Assembly: GCA_002452295.1 (NCBI GenBank)
Contig: DKEX01000128.1
Span: forward strand, 316-28,732
Reading direction: 5' to 3'
Length of the DNA: 28,417 bases
Source: Firmicutes bacterium UBA6811
GTDB lineage: Bacteria > Bacillota > SHA-98 > UBA4971
The translations under genes were made by a program, and so were the position numbers. Below the pieces are notes generated by a model. It was not told where the DNA came from. It ran no database searches and worked only from the letters and a program-made list of their open reading frames with translations. Shown here piece by piece: positions 6,618-15,403 of this stretch; within the stretch, counting starts at the first letter, position 1, and every line of letters begins with the position of its first letter.

Positions 6618-8159
6618 ATGCTGAGAAAGCTCTGGCAGGTCCTTTTCAAACGAAGGCAGCGCAGGCAGAGTTCGGGGCAAGTTAGGACAGGCTCTGCTGA
6701 GAAACGGATATCTTCCGAGCTACCTGTCAACCGTGAGAGGATCAAAGCGGCGTTTGGCAATAGCGCCGACTTGGTTCTGCAAGATCTAGAGACCGGTGCT
6801 CAAGGGAAGGTTTCGGCGCTTGTCGTTCACATAGACGGCCTTTGCGACAAGCGATTAGTTGCCGAGGTGGTGATAAGGCAGATTGCCGACACGGAGCACG
6901 AATGGAATAGTGCAAAACAGGCGTATATGGACCTTAAGGACCGCCTTCTTTCTGGTAGTGCTGTCAAGGAGGTCGATTCACTGGACAGTTTTGTTGCGAG
7001 TGTCTCCGACGGAAAGTGCGGGGTCTTGGTCGATGGCGTCACGAGGGGGCTGGTTTGCGACACACGCGGCTGGGCGCAGAGGAGCATAGACGAGCCAACC
7101 ACCGAGGTTACAGTGAGGGGATCAAAGGAAGGATTCGTCGAGACCCTGCGCACGAACACCAGCCTCTTGCGCCGCAGAATCGCAAGTTCCCGGCTTTGGA
7201 TTGAAGAGATGAAGATCGGGCGTATCAGCAGGACGAGTGTTGCGATCGTATACATTTCTGGCGTAGCTGACGAGAAGCTTGTACAGGAGGTCAGAAACCG
7301 ACTAGAGAGGATAGACGTCAGTGCCGTCTATGAAAGCGGTCATCTTGAGGAGCACATAGAGGATGCTCCATTCTCCCCGTTTCCAACGATCTTGCGTACC
7401 GAGCGGCCGGACAAAGTGACAGGAGCCCTGCTCGAAGGCAGGGTCGCGATACTCACCGACGGTACGCCGTTCGCCCTCATCGTTCCAGCCACATTCACCA
7501 TGTTCCTTACAGCCCCCGAGGACTACTACGAGCGATACTTCATAGGGTCAGCATTAAGGATTCTCAGACTGGCTTCGTTCTTCATCTCTCTTACTTTGCC
7601 GGCGCTGTACGTGGCCGTAACGACCTTCCACCAGGAGATGCTGCCCACTCCTCTTGTATTGAGCGTCGCGGCCCAAAGGGAAGGGATACCCTTTCCCGCA
7701 GTGGTCGAAGCGGTGCTGATGGAGTTAATTTTCGAAGTGTTGCGGGAGGCCGGAGTCCGTCTGCCCAGGGTGGTCGGCCCGGCTGTCAGCATAATAGGCG
7801 GCCTGGTTATCGGGGACGCAGCGATACGGGCGGGCTTGGCTTCCCCAGCCATGGTGCTAGTCGTGGCATTTACCGGGATCGCCTCCTTCGCCACCCCGGT
7901 ATTCAGCCTCGCTATCGGGGTGCGCCTTCTGCGCTTCCCGATGATAGCTCTTGCCGGCGCGCTCGGGCTATTTGGTGTAGTGGCCGGGATGGCTGCTATT
8001 TTAGCTCACCTGACTGCCCTCCGGTCATTTGGGGTGCCGTTCCTGGAGCCGCTAGCTCCGGTAGTACTCTCAGACCTCAAAGACGCCCTGCTGCGAGCCC
8101 CGTGGTGGGCGCTGGACACCAGGCCCAGGTTTACCGGGAAGGCTCGCCCGGTCAGCTAG
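6618..8159 (+). CDS. gerA: Spore germination protein GerA family (receptor subunit A)
   Basis: This 513-residue protein is the A subunit of a germinant receptor in the spore inner membrane. Residues 1-280 form the soluble N-terminal region, ending in the family hallmark SPFPTILRTERPD (about residue 253) and VAILTDGTPFALIVP. The C-terminal part has about five membrane segments, including HQEMLPTPL (about residue 337) and the FATPVFSLAIGVRLLRFP stretch. Length is normal for GerAA/GerBA. The ATG follows GAGGTGGG. It is the first gene of the operon gerA-gerB-gerC-small protein. A forespore (sigma-G) promoter is expected upstream, but I could not identify one with confidence in 6491-6617. The germinant cannot be predicted. 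Confidence 0.95.
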   Translation: MLRKLWQVLFKRRQRRQSSGQVRTGSAEKRISSELPVNRERIKAAFGNSADLVLQDLETGAQGKVSALVVHIDGLCDKRLVAEVVIRQIADTEHEWNSAKQAYMDLKDRLLSGSAVKEVDSLDSFVASVSDGKCGVLVDGVTRGLVCDTRGWAQRSIDEPTTEVTVRGSKEGFVETLRTNTSLLRRRIASSRLWIEEMKIGRISRTSVAIVYISGVADEKLVQEVRNRLERIDVSAVYESGHLEEHIEDAPFSPFPTILRTERPDKVTGALLEGRVAILTDGTPFALIVPATFTMFLTAPEDYYERYFIGSALRILRLASFFISLTLPALYVAVTTFHQEMLPTPLVLSVAAQREGIPFPAVVEAVLMELIFEVLREAGVRLPRVVGPAVSIIGGLVIGDAAIRAGLASPAMVLVVAFTGIASFATPVFSLAIGVRLLRFPMIALAGALGLFGVVAGMAAILAHLTALRSFGVPFLEPLAPVVLSDLKDALLRAPWWALDTRPRFTGKARPVS

Positions 8160-8236
8160 GCCCCCGGTACTAAACCCGGGCTTCCTTATCCTGAGGAGAA
8201 AGAGCTTCATTATCTGGAGAGCAAGGAGAGTGGCAC

Positions 8237-9346
8237 ATGAATAAGGTCGAGGGCGGAAGAATATCGGGCAGGCAACTTGCGGCAATGCTCATACTAAGCC
8301 GTATAGTGCCGATCACCATTGCGTTTCCGTTGATAACCGGGATTGAAGTGCCGCAGGACGCCTGGATCGCAAGCTTGTTAGGGATGCTCCTGGCAATACC
8401 ATTCGTGCTGCTCGTAGTACGGCTGGGCTTGAGGTTCCCCCACAAGACCATTATCGAGTATAGCGAGATACTTTTGGGCAAGTGCCTGGGGAAACTCGTC
8501 GGGCTGGTTCTGGTATTGTATTGGATTCATACTGCGGCCACTGTAGCAAGAGCACTTGGCGAGGCCTACACGATAGCTATTATGCCGGAAACGCCAATAC
8601 TGGTCTTCATGATCATAATGGGGTTCCTGGCAGCCAACGCGGCTCGAAACGGCCTTGAAGTGGTGGGCCGGGCGGGAGAAAGCGTCGTGTGGATAGTCCT
8701 ATTCTTCCTGGTGCTCATGTTTGTCCTCCCGTTTGACGTAATGCATTTCAGGAACTTGGCTCCGGTTCTATCTCGGGGGTTTCGGCCAGTCGCAGCTCCA
8801 ATGGGGACAGCTACCTCCTTTTTCCTGCAGTTTATTGTCCTCGGCATGGTTATGCCCTACCTGAACAGGCCAGAGGACGCGGCACGGTTTTCCATATACG
8901 CGGTTTTAGTCAGCGGGCTACTGATGACGTCGCTTACAGTGGCCTTGGTGGCAGTCTTTGGGCCAACGGTATCAGGGCTGACGATGCCAGCTTTCAGTCT
9001 GGGCAGAATGGTGAGCATCGCCCAGTTCCTTGAGAGGATCGAGGCCGTAACAATGGGAGCGTGGACGCTGAGCGTCTGGATCAAGCTGGCCCTCTTCCTG
9101 TGGGCAAGTGCCGTTGGATTAGCTCAGCTATTTGGCGTTTCCCGATTTCAGCCGCTCTTGTATCCGCTGGGGGCAATAGTCGTTGCGTTTGGTATCTTGT
9201 CCTACGAGAGCTATACGCATCTGCAGATCTTCCACGAATTCAGGCACTTCGGGATCTTCTCCTTCATTGTCGCGCTGGGCACGACGGGTATCTTGTACCT
9301 CGTTGCTCTCATGCGAAGAAGCCTCTCGCCTGGTGTTAGGAGGTGA
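8237..9346 (+). CDS. gerB: Spore germination protein GerB family (receptor subunit B, APC-type permease)
   Basis: This 369-residue protein has about ten membrane segments and belongs to the GerAB/endospore germination permease family, related to amino-acid permeases. It is thought to hold the germinant-binding pocket of the receptor. The N-terminus (ISGRQLAAMLILSRIVPITI) and the spacing of TM segments fit the family. GGAGAG precedes the ATG. It lies 77 bases after gerA; that gap contains no gene. Its stop overlaps the GGAGGTGA ribosome-binding site of gerC. Confidence 0.94.
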   Translation: MNKVEGGRISGRQLAAMLILSRIVPITIAFPLITGIEVPQDAWIASLLGMLLAIPFVLLVVRLGLRFPHKTIIEYSEILLGKCLGKLVGLVLVLYWIHTAATVARALGEAYTIAIMPETPILVFMIIMGFLAANAARNGLEVVGRAGESVVWIVLFFLVLMFVLPFDVMHFRNLAPVLSRGFRPVAAPMGTATSFFLQFIVLGMVMPYLNRPEDAARFSIYAVLVSGLLMTSLTVALVAVFGPTVSGLTMPAFSLGRMVSIAQFLERIEAVTMGAWTLSVWIKLALFLWASAVGLAQLFGVSRFQPLLYPLGAIVVAFGILSYESYTHLQIFHEFRHFGIFSFIVALGTTGILYLVALMRRSLSPGVRR

Positions 9347-9351
9347 ATCCG

Positions 9352-10581
9352 GTGTCGGTGGATCGAGCACTGATAATCAGCGCTCTAGTTATATTCGTGA
9401 TGATGGCAACGACTATAACAGGGTGCTGGAGCCGAAGAGAGATCGACACCATAGGCTTTCTAATGGCAATCGGTGTTGACGAAGCCCAAGAGAAAGGCAA
9501 GATTCAGCTAACAGTTCACGTGGCAAAACCCTTTGCCATAGGAGGCGGTGCTGAGGCAAAAGGGACGACGGAAGAGAAGCCTTTCTGGGTTGTGAGCAGT
9601 ACAGGGCATACGGTGTTTGAAGCGATGCGCAACCTTGTCTCCCAGTCGCCGCGGCGACCGTTTTTGGCCCATAGCCGGTTTATACTCATTGGCGAGGAGC
9701 TCGCACGGAGGGGTATTGGAGACGTTATCGATTGGTTTCAGCGTGACGGAGAGATGCGCCGCCGAGCATGGATAGTGGTGGCTAAAGGCGCCAAGGCATC
9801 AGACCTTCTCCAGGTCGAGTTCGAGCTCGAGCCGATGCCCTCAGAAGGAGGCATGGGCATAGTAATGGCTACTCGAACAGAGCTGTCCACCACGATCACT
9901 GATTGCACGTTGCACTGTTTCCTGCAGCAGCTCGAAGGAGAAGGAGCAGACCCCGTCGCCACCCGCGCGGAGATTATCCTCAGACCACAAGAATTCGACA
10001 TCCGGGGAGAGTTGAGAAGGGAGAAGGTAGGCGCATCAGCCAGAATAACCGGGGCTGCGGTCTTCAAAGACGACAAGTTGGTAGGCTGGCTCAACAAGCC
10101 GGAGACCAGAGGATTCAACTGGATCATGGGCCAGGTGAGAAGCGGCATCATCGTGATCAAGAAGCCCGGCGAGGAGGACAGGTTCATAGGGCTTGAGATC
10201 CTGCGGGCAAGAGGCAGGTTCAGACCGGAATTCAAGGACGGTAGGGTTTCGGTAACGGTAGGGATCGAAGCCGAAGCAAACGTAGGAGATGTCCAGGGGT
10301 TCATAGATCCGCTCAGGTTCCCAGAGATTTGGGACAGCATGGAACGAAGGATGGCCACCGTGATCAAGAATGAAGTCATGGCTGCCGTGGCCAAAGCCCA
10401 AGAGCTTGGCTCCGACATATTCGGTTTTGGTGCCGAGCTAAACCGAAGAGACCCCGAGAAATGGGCAGAAATCAAAGACCGGTGGGATGACGAGTTTCCC
10501 CGTGTCGGTGTACATGTGGAAGTCAAGGCGAAACTCAGACGGTCAGGTCTGGTAATCAGGAGTACGAGAATCAAGAGGTAA
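9352..10581 (+). CDS. gerC: Spore germination lipoprotein Ger(x)C family (receptor subunit C)
   Basis: This 409-residue lipoprotein is the C subunit of the germinant receptor, anchored to the outer face of the spore inner membrane. The signal peptide ends in the lipobox TITGC with the lipidated Cys at residue 25. Family landmarks follow: FLMAIGVDEA, SPRRPFLAHSRFILIGEELARRG, MRRRAWIVVAKG and KPETRGFNWI. A GTG at 9343 is in frame but lies inside the ribosome-binding site, so the GTG at 9352, six bases after AGGAGGTG, was chosen. It is intact, unlike the truncated paralogue at 3760-4611. Confidence 0.95.
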   Translation: MSVDRALIISALVIFVMMATTITGCWSRREIDTIGFLMAIGVDEAQEKGKIQLTVHVAKPFAIGGGAEAKGTTEEKPFWVVSSTGHTVFEAMRNLVSQSPRRPFLAHSRFILIGEELARRGIGDVIDWFQRDGEMRRRAWIVVAKGAKASDLLQVEFELEPMPSEGGMGIVMATRTELSTTITDCTLHCFLQQLEGEGADPVATRAEIILRPQEFDIRGELRREKVGASARITGAAVFKDDKLVGWLNKPETRGFNWIMGQVRSGIIVIKKPGEEDRFIGLEILRARGRFRPEFKDGRVSVTVGIEAEANVGDVQGFIDPLRFPEIWDSMERRMATVIKNEVMAAVAKAQELGSDIFGFGAELNRRDPEKWAEIKDRWDDEFPRVGVHVEVKAKLRRSGLVIRSTRIKR

Positions 10582-10598
10582 GTCGGGAGGAATTGCCC

Positions 10599-10832
10599 GT
10601 GCCTGTGGCTCTGCTCGTTGTCTCGTTCGTTGTGATGGTCGCCTACGAGGCACCCGAGATGATCCGACAAAGGCAATGGGGGGAACTGGCACTATTCATA
10701 GGACTTGTGCTCTTTGCATTTACGGTTAGCTTTCTTCAGGTCATTGGGGTGTCGATTCCTAGCCCAGTCAAAGGAATTGAATACCTTACCAGCAGAATGC
10801 TGAGCCTATTCCAGCAAGCAATCAACCGGTGA
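10599..10832 (+). CDS. Small two-TM membrane protein, fourth gene of the ger operon
   Basis: This 77-residue protein has a hydrophobic segment at residues 2-18, a short charged loop (EAPEMIRQRQWGEL), a second hydrophobic segment (about 29-48) and an amphipathic tail (VKGIEYLTSRMLSLFQQAI). The GTG at 10599 is eight bases after GGGAGG; a TTG at 10593 is in frame but too close. It starts 17 bases after gerC and is followed by the operon terminator, so it is co-transcribed. A protein with the same layout follows the gerC remnant at 3485-3727. This suggests a small accessory subunit of this receptor class, comparable in position to the D-type small proteins of some ger operons. Function is inferred only from position. 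Confidence 0.75.
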   Translation: MPVALLVVSFVVMVAYEAPEMIRQRQWGELALFIGLVLFAFTVSFLQVIGVSIPSPVKGIEYLTSRMLSLFQQAINR

Positions 10833-10906
10833 TACTGCGCACTGTATTGGATTTGGTGTGAGAGCTTCGAGGACTGACTTCGGGAAATGGGCGGAGAACC
10901 GACCTT

Positions 10907-10939
10907 GCGGCGAGGGTAAACCTCGCCGCTGTCTTTTTT
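10907..10939 (+). terminator. Rho-independent terminator of the ger operon
   Basis: A perfect 9-bp stem GCGGCGAGG / CCTCGCCGC with a GTAAA loop is followed by TGTC and six T residues. It lies 75 bases after the last ger gene. Confidence 0.9.
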
Positions 10940-11094
10940 GTACCGAAGTAGAATAGACCCTCGTGCACGGACGGTAGGTGGGGCCTATCGGTTGGCTCCT
11001 CATTTCTTCGGGGAGTGTCTCACTAGCCAAGCTGTATTACGCGCATCGGGTGGCCTCTGATCGAACCGCACTGCGGTATCACGTTTTGCCGAAT

Positions 11095-12054
11095 GTTCGT
11101 ATGGCATGCGTGTTCGGTTAAGCTCAAAACATCCCGTGACCTCCCAGGGATGGTATTGTGTCCCTGGTAATTAGCCGACGCAAATTGTTGTTAAGGGGAG
11201 GAATAGGCTCCTCCCTGTATGGAATCCTCCTCCGATAATCTTCCCTGAGGAGGCTTCAACATTGGTCCCGATTCCCGGCAATACTGATCCACGCCAGATC
11301 GAGAAGATGCTGAACAAGATGTTCTCCCCGGAGTGGCTGAGAACCACTGCGGCCGAAATCGGTTACGTGCAGCGCAACCGGAAGATCGACCCGGTGATCC
11401 TGTTCTGGGTGCTGGTGCTCGGCTTTGGAGTTGGAGTGCAGCGCACCATCGCCTCGCTGAGGCGTGCCTACGAGACGGCATCGGCCGAGTCGCTTGTCCC
11501 CTCTTCCTTCTACGACCGATTCAACCTGGTGGGAGCGGTTAATCAGGAAACCAAGGAGTATCACCTCTACCTCACCAACCCCTCCCCGGACCAACTCAGC
11601 GCAGACGATGTAGCGCTTCTTTACAGGGCACGCTGGAGCATCGAACTGGCTTTCAAGGAGCTTAAAGCGCCTCTACCAGCTGGATGTCATCGCCAGTGGC
11701 GAGGAGGATGTAGTAACGGCTCTGGTACTGGTGGCAATGCTCACTCTGGTGGTCAGCCACCGGCTCTTAAACCACATGCGCTCGCTGGCTCCAGAGAAAA
11801 GCCACCGTTTTACCCCCTTACGCTGGGCAGAGACGTTCCATGCTGGCGCATCCGTTTTGATGGCCCGTGTGCTCGATATCGCTGGGATCAAAGAAGATCC
11901 GCTGCTGCTCTACTACTACTTCATGGGGGAAGGAATCGATCCTAACGTGAACCGAGAACGGCTCCTGTCCCCATGGGTAAAGGCGGCTGATTCCCAGGGG
12001 CATACTGGCAGTAGGACCCATAACTGGTAAACCGATCACGGATGGTTCGTATGG
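11095..12054 (+). mobile_element. IS4-type insertion sequence, internally deleted, with TIRs and target duplication
   Basis: The element proper runs from 11105 to 12044 (940 bp). Its ends are 19-bp imperfect inverted repeats: CATGCGTGTTCGGTTAAGC at 11105-11123 and, on the opposite strand, CATCCGTGATCGGTTTACC at 12026-12044 (15 of 19 identical). It is flanked by a perfect 10-bp direct repeat GTTCGTATGG (11095-11104 and 12045-12054), the size expected for IS4-family target duplication. Autonomous relatives are expected to be clearly longer; this copy has lost the middle of its transposase gene. A 7-bp hairpin (GGGAGGA / TCCTCCC, 11196-11215) lies upstream of the transposase start. The clean ends mean it could still be mobilised in trans. 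Confidence 0.85.
11262..12030 (+). pseudogene. IS4-family transposase with internal deletion and frameshift
   Basis: The TTG-initiated frame gives the N-terminal domain (…KIDPVILFWVLVLGFGVG, …SLVPSSFYDRFN). It then jumps directly to the C-terminal part (VNQETKEYHLYLTNPSPDQL, YRARWSIELAFKELK). The middle, with the first catalytic aspartates, is missing, a deletion of the order of 200 codons near 11525-11535. At about 11664-11668 a +1 frameshift moves the reading to RLYQLDVIASGEEDVVTALV and on to the stop at 12030. The Glu of the DDE triad lies in the retained C-terminal motif. The protein cannot be active. Confidence 0.85.
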
Positions 12055-12366
12055 TAGTTCGCGCTTCCCGTGTCTTGCGGTAGAATATTGTACAGATGCA
12101 GGAATTGGATTCTACGTGGCTGATGTCAATGGGGGTCATTACAAAACAATGGCGACGGCGCCCCAAGCGGGGCGCGCGTCGCCAGAATCCGGCCCGTCTG
12201 GCAAGTACCCGGATTCTGACACCCAGTGTGCAATCACCGGCAAGCCCTCCCAAAGTCGGGAGCATCTCTGAATCCTCACTATGCAGCGCACCGACCGCGG
12301 CCGGCGTGCGTTGCTGGCGAAGACCCCTGTCGAAAATGAGTCCCTGCTCCCACGGCAGGCGCTCTG
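12055..12366. other. Gene-free stretch with three consecutive inverted repeats
   Basis: No credible gene was found. At 12151-12183 a compound hairpin pairs GGCGAC with GTCGCC outside and GCGCCCC with GGGGCGC inside, with a 4-base AAGC loop. At 12184-12217 a perfect 9-bp repeat AGAATCCGG / CCGGATTCT follows, with a 16-base loop. A third, weaker one (CTCCC / GGGAG) lies near 12247-12263. On the minus strand the first hairpin is followed by ATTGTTTTG, so it could act as a terminator in that direction, although no minus-strand gene reaches it directly. Confidence 0.55.
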
Positions 12367-12537
12367 TGCTATACTTGTATTTGAGCGTGCCCGGCAAGAC
12401 TGATCCATCGCGCCGGGCCTGCTCACAACATGGAGCACTGTGTACGAAAGGGCGGGCATCGTGTGAGATCCGGATGTCGTACATGTCATACGGAGGCACA
12501 GGGCGCACCTCGCGCCCGTGGAGTTTGCGGCCACCGA
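12367..12537 (+). promoter_or_regulatory. Extended -10 promoter and structured leader upstream of the HD-domain gene
   Basis: TGCTATACT (12367-12375) is an extended -10 element; no good -35 is seen. The predicted start (about 12382) coincides with a strong stem-loop: GAGC-GT-GCCCGGC (12383-12395) pairs with GCCGGGC-CT-GCTC (12412-12424). About 110 further bases of GC-rich leader follow before the chosen start of the HD protein. It does not match a riboswitch class that I can recognise. It could be a small RNA or a 5' regulatory leader. Confidence 0.45.
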
Positions 12538-13134
12538 GTGGAAAGCCCTCCAGAACCTCTGGTTGGGCAGGCGCCAACCGGGGGCATCGAAGCGCTCTGC
12601 ATGAGAATCCTCGGGCGGTACGAGCTGCCTGACGGCGTTATCGAGCACTCCGTCAAGGTCGCCGAGGTGGCGAGGTTCATCGCCATGCGGCTCATCAAGC
12701 GTGGAGAGGATGTCAACCTGGAGCAAGTCGTGGCAGGAGCGCTCCTCCACGATGTGGGGAAATCCGCCCGGCACATGCGGCGCGGCGCGCGCAACCACGC
12801 GGAGGCATCCGCCGAGATCGTGCAGGCCGAAGGCCTGCCGGAGCTGACCGGGATAGTCGCCAGGCACATACTGGACTCCATCATCAGCGTGGATGACTAC
12901 CCCCGCAACTGGGAGGAGAAGGTCGTTTTCTACGCGGACAAGATCGTCACGCGCAGGCTCGTCACGGTCGAGGAGCGGTTCGCGGACCTGCACGAGAGGC
13001 GTGCTGACATAACGGACCTCCTCGCGGCGTCGCTCCCCCCGACGAAGGCGCTGGAGGCCGAGATCCTCACCGCCGCTGGGCTGACGTGGGCCGATCTCGC
13101 GGCCCGTTTCGGAGGCAAATTGGCGGTCGGTTGA
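12538..13134 (+). CDS. HD-domain phosphohydrolase-like protein
   Basis: This protein of about 198 residues is a soluble member of the HD superfamily (metal-dependent phosphohydrolases). The metal ligands are readable in order: His37 (VIEHSVKVAEVA), His71-Asp72 (LLHDVGK), His87 (RNHAEAS), a later His (IVARHILDSI) and an Asp (FYADKIV). This layout is typical of small HDIG/YqeK-like or nucleotide-hydrolysing proteins; the substrate cannot be named. The start is uncertain. The frame is open to 12430; GTG 12538 keeps the helix before the first His, and ATG 12601 is the alternative. It stands alone on the plus strand and converges on the ABC exporter genes. Confidence 0.75.
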   Translation: MESPPEPLVGQAPTGGIEALCMRILGRYELPDGVIEHSVKVAEVARFIAMRLIKRGEDVNLEQVVAGALLHDVGKSARHMRRGARNHAEASAEIVQAEGLPELTGIVARHILDSIISVDDYPRNWEEKVVFYADKIVTRRLVTVEERFADLHERRADITDLLAASLPPTKALEAEILTAAGLTWADLAARFGGKLAVG

Positions 13135-13147
13135 TGGTAGCCGCCGC

Positions 13148-13927
13148 TCAGTAGTGGCCGAGGAGGCCGCGGTTCTTCGCGGCCTTTTCGCATGCGGAAA
13201 AGATCGCAAGGCCGACCGCAAGATATGCGACCCCCACAGCTAGAGCCGTCAGCACGTCGGCTGCGGGCAGTTGCCAGAGGCGCTTGCCCTCCGCCATCAC
13301 CCTGTAGATGAGGCCATTCCCCATCGAGAGCGGCAGGAATCTCGCCCATGCTATACGCCAGGGGATGACAAGGCATCCAACGAACGCGAACTGGACGATC
13401 TGGAAAAACGACTGGATCCTCTTGAAAACCAGCGCGAGCCCGCCAAGGACGAAGCCGACGCCATAGGCCCCGAGGAGAGTGACGATGACAAGCGGGGCGA
13501 TGCTCGCTGCGTCGAGGTTGAGCCATCGGCCGGTGGTTGCCATCATGGCGAAGAGGAACACGACAGCTACGGCTGCGTTTACGAGGAAGTCGACCACCAC
13601 TTGAAGTGTGCACAGCCGCTTGAACCCGTTGGGGGAGAGGTAGAGCTGTTCGAGGGTGCCCGTCTGGGCTTCGTTGATGAGTTCCCACGAAAGCCCTGAG
13701 TATCCGAAGACCGCGAGCGTCCATATGAAGAAACCCACGATGGTTCCCTCGAACGTCCCGTCGAGGGCGCGCGACGGCGACGCGGCAGCGAACGCCTTCA
13801 TGCCGAAGAACGCAAGGCAGAAAACCATGTAGATGGATATAAGCACGGACACCGTGTTGAACATGTATCGTCCCATCATGATGAAAGTGCGGCGGGTGAT
13901 CGCCGTCAGGGCGCTTACGAGTTGCAC
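13148..13927 (-). CDS. ABC-2 type transporter permease
   Basis: This 259-residue protein has six membrane segments and the ABC-2 export-permease organisation. Between the second and third segments it has the typical WELINEAQTGTLEQLYLSP motif. It starts with GTG at 13927, preceded by GGAGAAGGTG, and overlaps the 3' end of the ATPase gene by 13 bases. The pair forms a complete half-type exporter; it probably works as a homodimer with two ATPase copies. The substrate is unknown (drug, peptide or lipid). The last three residues of the ATPase frame are shared with its start region. Confidence 0.88.
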   Translation of the reverse strand: MQLVSALTAITRRTFIMMGRYMFNTVSVLISIYMVFCLAFFGMKAFAAASPSRALDGTFEGTIVGFFIWTLAVFGYSGLSWELINEAQTGTLEQLYLSPNGFKRLCTLQVVVDFLVNAAVAVVFLFAMMATTGRWLNLDAASIAPLVIVTLLGAYGVGFVLGGLALVFKRIQSFFQIVQFAFVGCLVIPWRIAWARFLPLSMGNGLIYRVMAEGKRLWQLPAADVLTALAVGVAYLAVGLAIFSACEKAAKNRGLLGHY

Positions 13928-14901
13928 TGGTTCACCTTCTCCTTTCGCACGATCTCGAGGAAGACCTTCTCGAGGTCCGGCTCTTCCTGCGAGATCTCTT
14001 CAATCGTCGCGCCCGCGTCGCGCAAGAGATCCATTAGCATGTAAATGTCGTCCGGTTCCGGGAGCCGCAGCCGCACCTGGGTCATGTAGGGCGAGTTTTG
14101 TACGTCGACCCCGCGGAAATGTGCGGCGAGGCTGGCCTCAAGCCCTTCGGGAGCCGGGCCGCGCAGGGCAAGGCGATACGCCCTGGTCTTGAACAGCCCT
14201 ATCAGGTGCCCGATGGAGTCATCGGCAACCACGTGGCCTGCGGTCACTATGATCACGCGACGGCAGACGTCCTGGACCACGTCCATGTTATGGCTGCTGA
14301 GGACGATGGTGCGGTGCTCTTCGCCGGCAAGCTCCCTGAGGGTCTTGCGAAGTTCGTATGAGGTTTCGACATCCAGCCCGAGCGTGGGCTCGTCGAGGAA
14401 CATGAGGGGAGTGCGCTTTGCCAGCGCACAGACCACCGCGGTCTTCTGCTTCATCCCCTGCGAGAGCTTGCGCACCTCGACGTCGCGCTTGTCGGCGAGG
14501 CCGAACCGCTCGACGAGGTGTTCGAAGTAACGGCGGTATTGCCGTCGCGGCAACCCATGGATGCCGGTAAAGAACTCGATGTTCTCCCACACGGTCATCC
14601 TCCAGTAAAGGTTGCGGCTTCCTTCGAGGACGGCGCTCACCTGGCTGAGGATGCCGGGGTAGTGCGAGGCGACGTCGCGGCCCAGGATGGTGACGCGGCC
14701 CGCAGTGGGCCGAACGAGACCGAGGATGCACTTGATGGTGGTGGTCTTGCCGGCGCCGTTGGGCCCGACCAGGCCGACGATCTCCCCCGGCGCCACCTGA
14801 AAGCTGATGCCGTCCACCGCCCGGACCTCGCGCGCGCCACGGTCGCGGAACACCTTTGTAAGCCGGTCAACTTCAAGGGCGACGCCGTCCTGATGTTTCA
14901 T
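13915..14901 (-). CDS. ABC-2 type transporter ATP-binding protein
   Basis: This 328-residue cytoplasmic ATPase energises the permease encoded just downstream. Walker A (GPNGAGKTT, residues 46-54), the signature LSQGMKQK, Walker B (LMFLDEPTLGLD) and the SSHNMD switch are present. A C-terminal extension of about 90 residues (RAYRLALRGPAPEGLEA… to EEPDLEKVFLEIV) is the DUF4162-like tail common in ABC-2 ATPases. The ATG at 14901 was chosen because GGGAGGTGG precedes it; the open frame continues to 15351 without homology. It is intact, unlike the ATPase of the second exporter at 18962-20834. Confidence 0.93.
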   Translation of the reverse strand: MKHQDGVALEVDRLTKVFRDRGAREVRAVDGISFQVAPGEIVGLVGPNGAGKTTTIKCILGLVRPTAGRVTILGRDVASHYPGILSQVSAVLEGSRNLYWRMTVWENIEFFTGIHGLPRRQYRRYFEHLVERFGLADKRDVEVRKLSQGMKQKTAVVCALAKRTPLMFLDEPTLGLDVETSYELRKTLRELAGEEHRTIVLSSHNMDVVQDVCRRVIIVTAGHVVADDSIGHLIGLFKTRAYRLALRGPAPEGLEASLAAHFRGVDVQNSPYMTQVRLRLPEPDDIYMLMDLLRDAGATIEEISQEEPDLEKVFLEIVRKEKVNQCNS

Positions 14902-15403
14902 GACACCACCTCCCGTCCCGAGCTGACCGGAGTATTCATCGTTTTTGCGCGATTTCCTCCCTGAGCCGGAGGATTTCGTGCTGTGGCGCCTGCTCTTCAG
15001 GTTCAGACTCGTTGAGGCGATTTGAGAGCCTGACACTGGACTACGACATCCAGCCCGCCCACCAATTCCCTGCCCAGCTATGGCCTGTGCTTGCAGGATC
15101 TGGTGCCCCTCTCGGCTAAATGAAATGCGGCAGCCAGTTTCCAGGTCTGGGCGCTTGCGGCGGCTTGCAGGCTTCGGGGCCGGCGTCTCCGGAATGACGG
15201 CTGCCGCCTGCGCCACCACCTGCGCTACCTGCTGCCATCTCCGGGGCGATCGCACCCGCGGCGCGACACCGGGATGGGCACGCCCTGCGAATGGCTGACG
15301 GCAGGCAGCCAGTCGCGCAAGGCAGACGCCAGCCGAAACGCCGCGGCACACGCAATCCCCTGTTGGAGTAGGAGCCCGTTACGGTAGCAGAAGGAGGAGG
15401 ACC
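14902..15403. other. Divergent intergenic region, no gene seen
   Basis: About 500 bases separate the divergently transcribed ABC exporter and subtilase genes. I see no RNA gene, terminator or convincing gene. It must hold both promoters, but no clear -35/-10 pair could be named. At its right end AGAAGGAGGAGGACC is a very strong ribosome-binding site for the subtilase. Confidence 0.5.

Noticed and set aside
12471..12600. Known riboswitch (Moco, ZTP or c-di-GMP type)
   Set aside because: Short motif similarities (GGCACAGGGC, CCACCGAG) do not fit the full consensus of any class.
12139..13221. A 360-codon minus-strand open frame
   Set aside because: Antisense to the HD-domain gene and the leader, with no family features.
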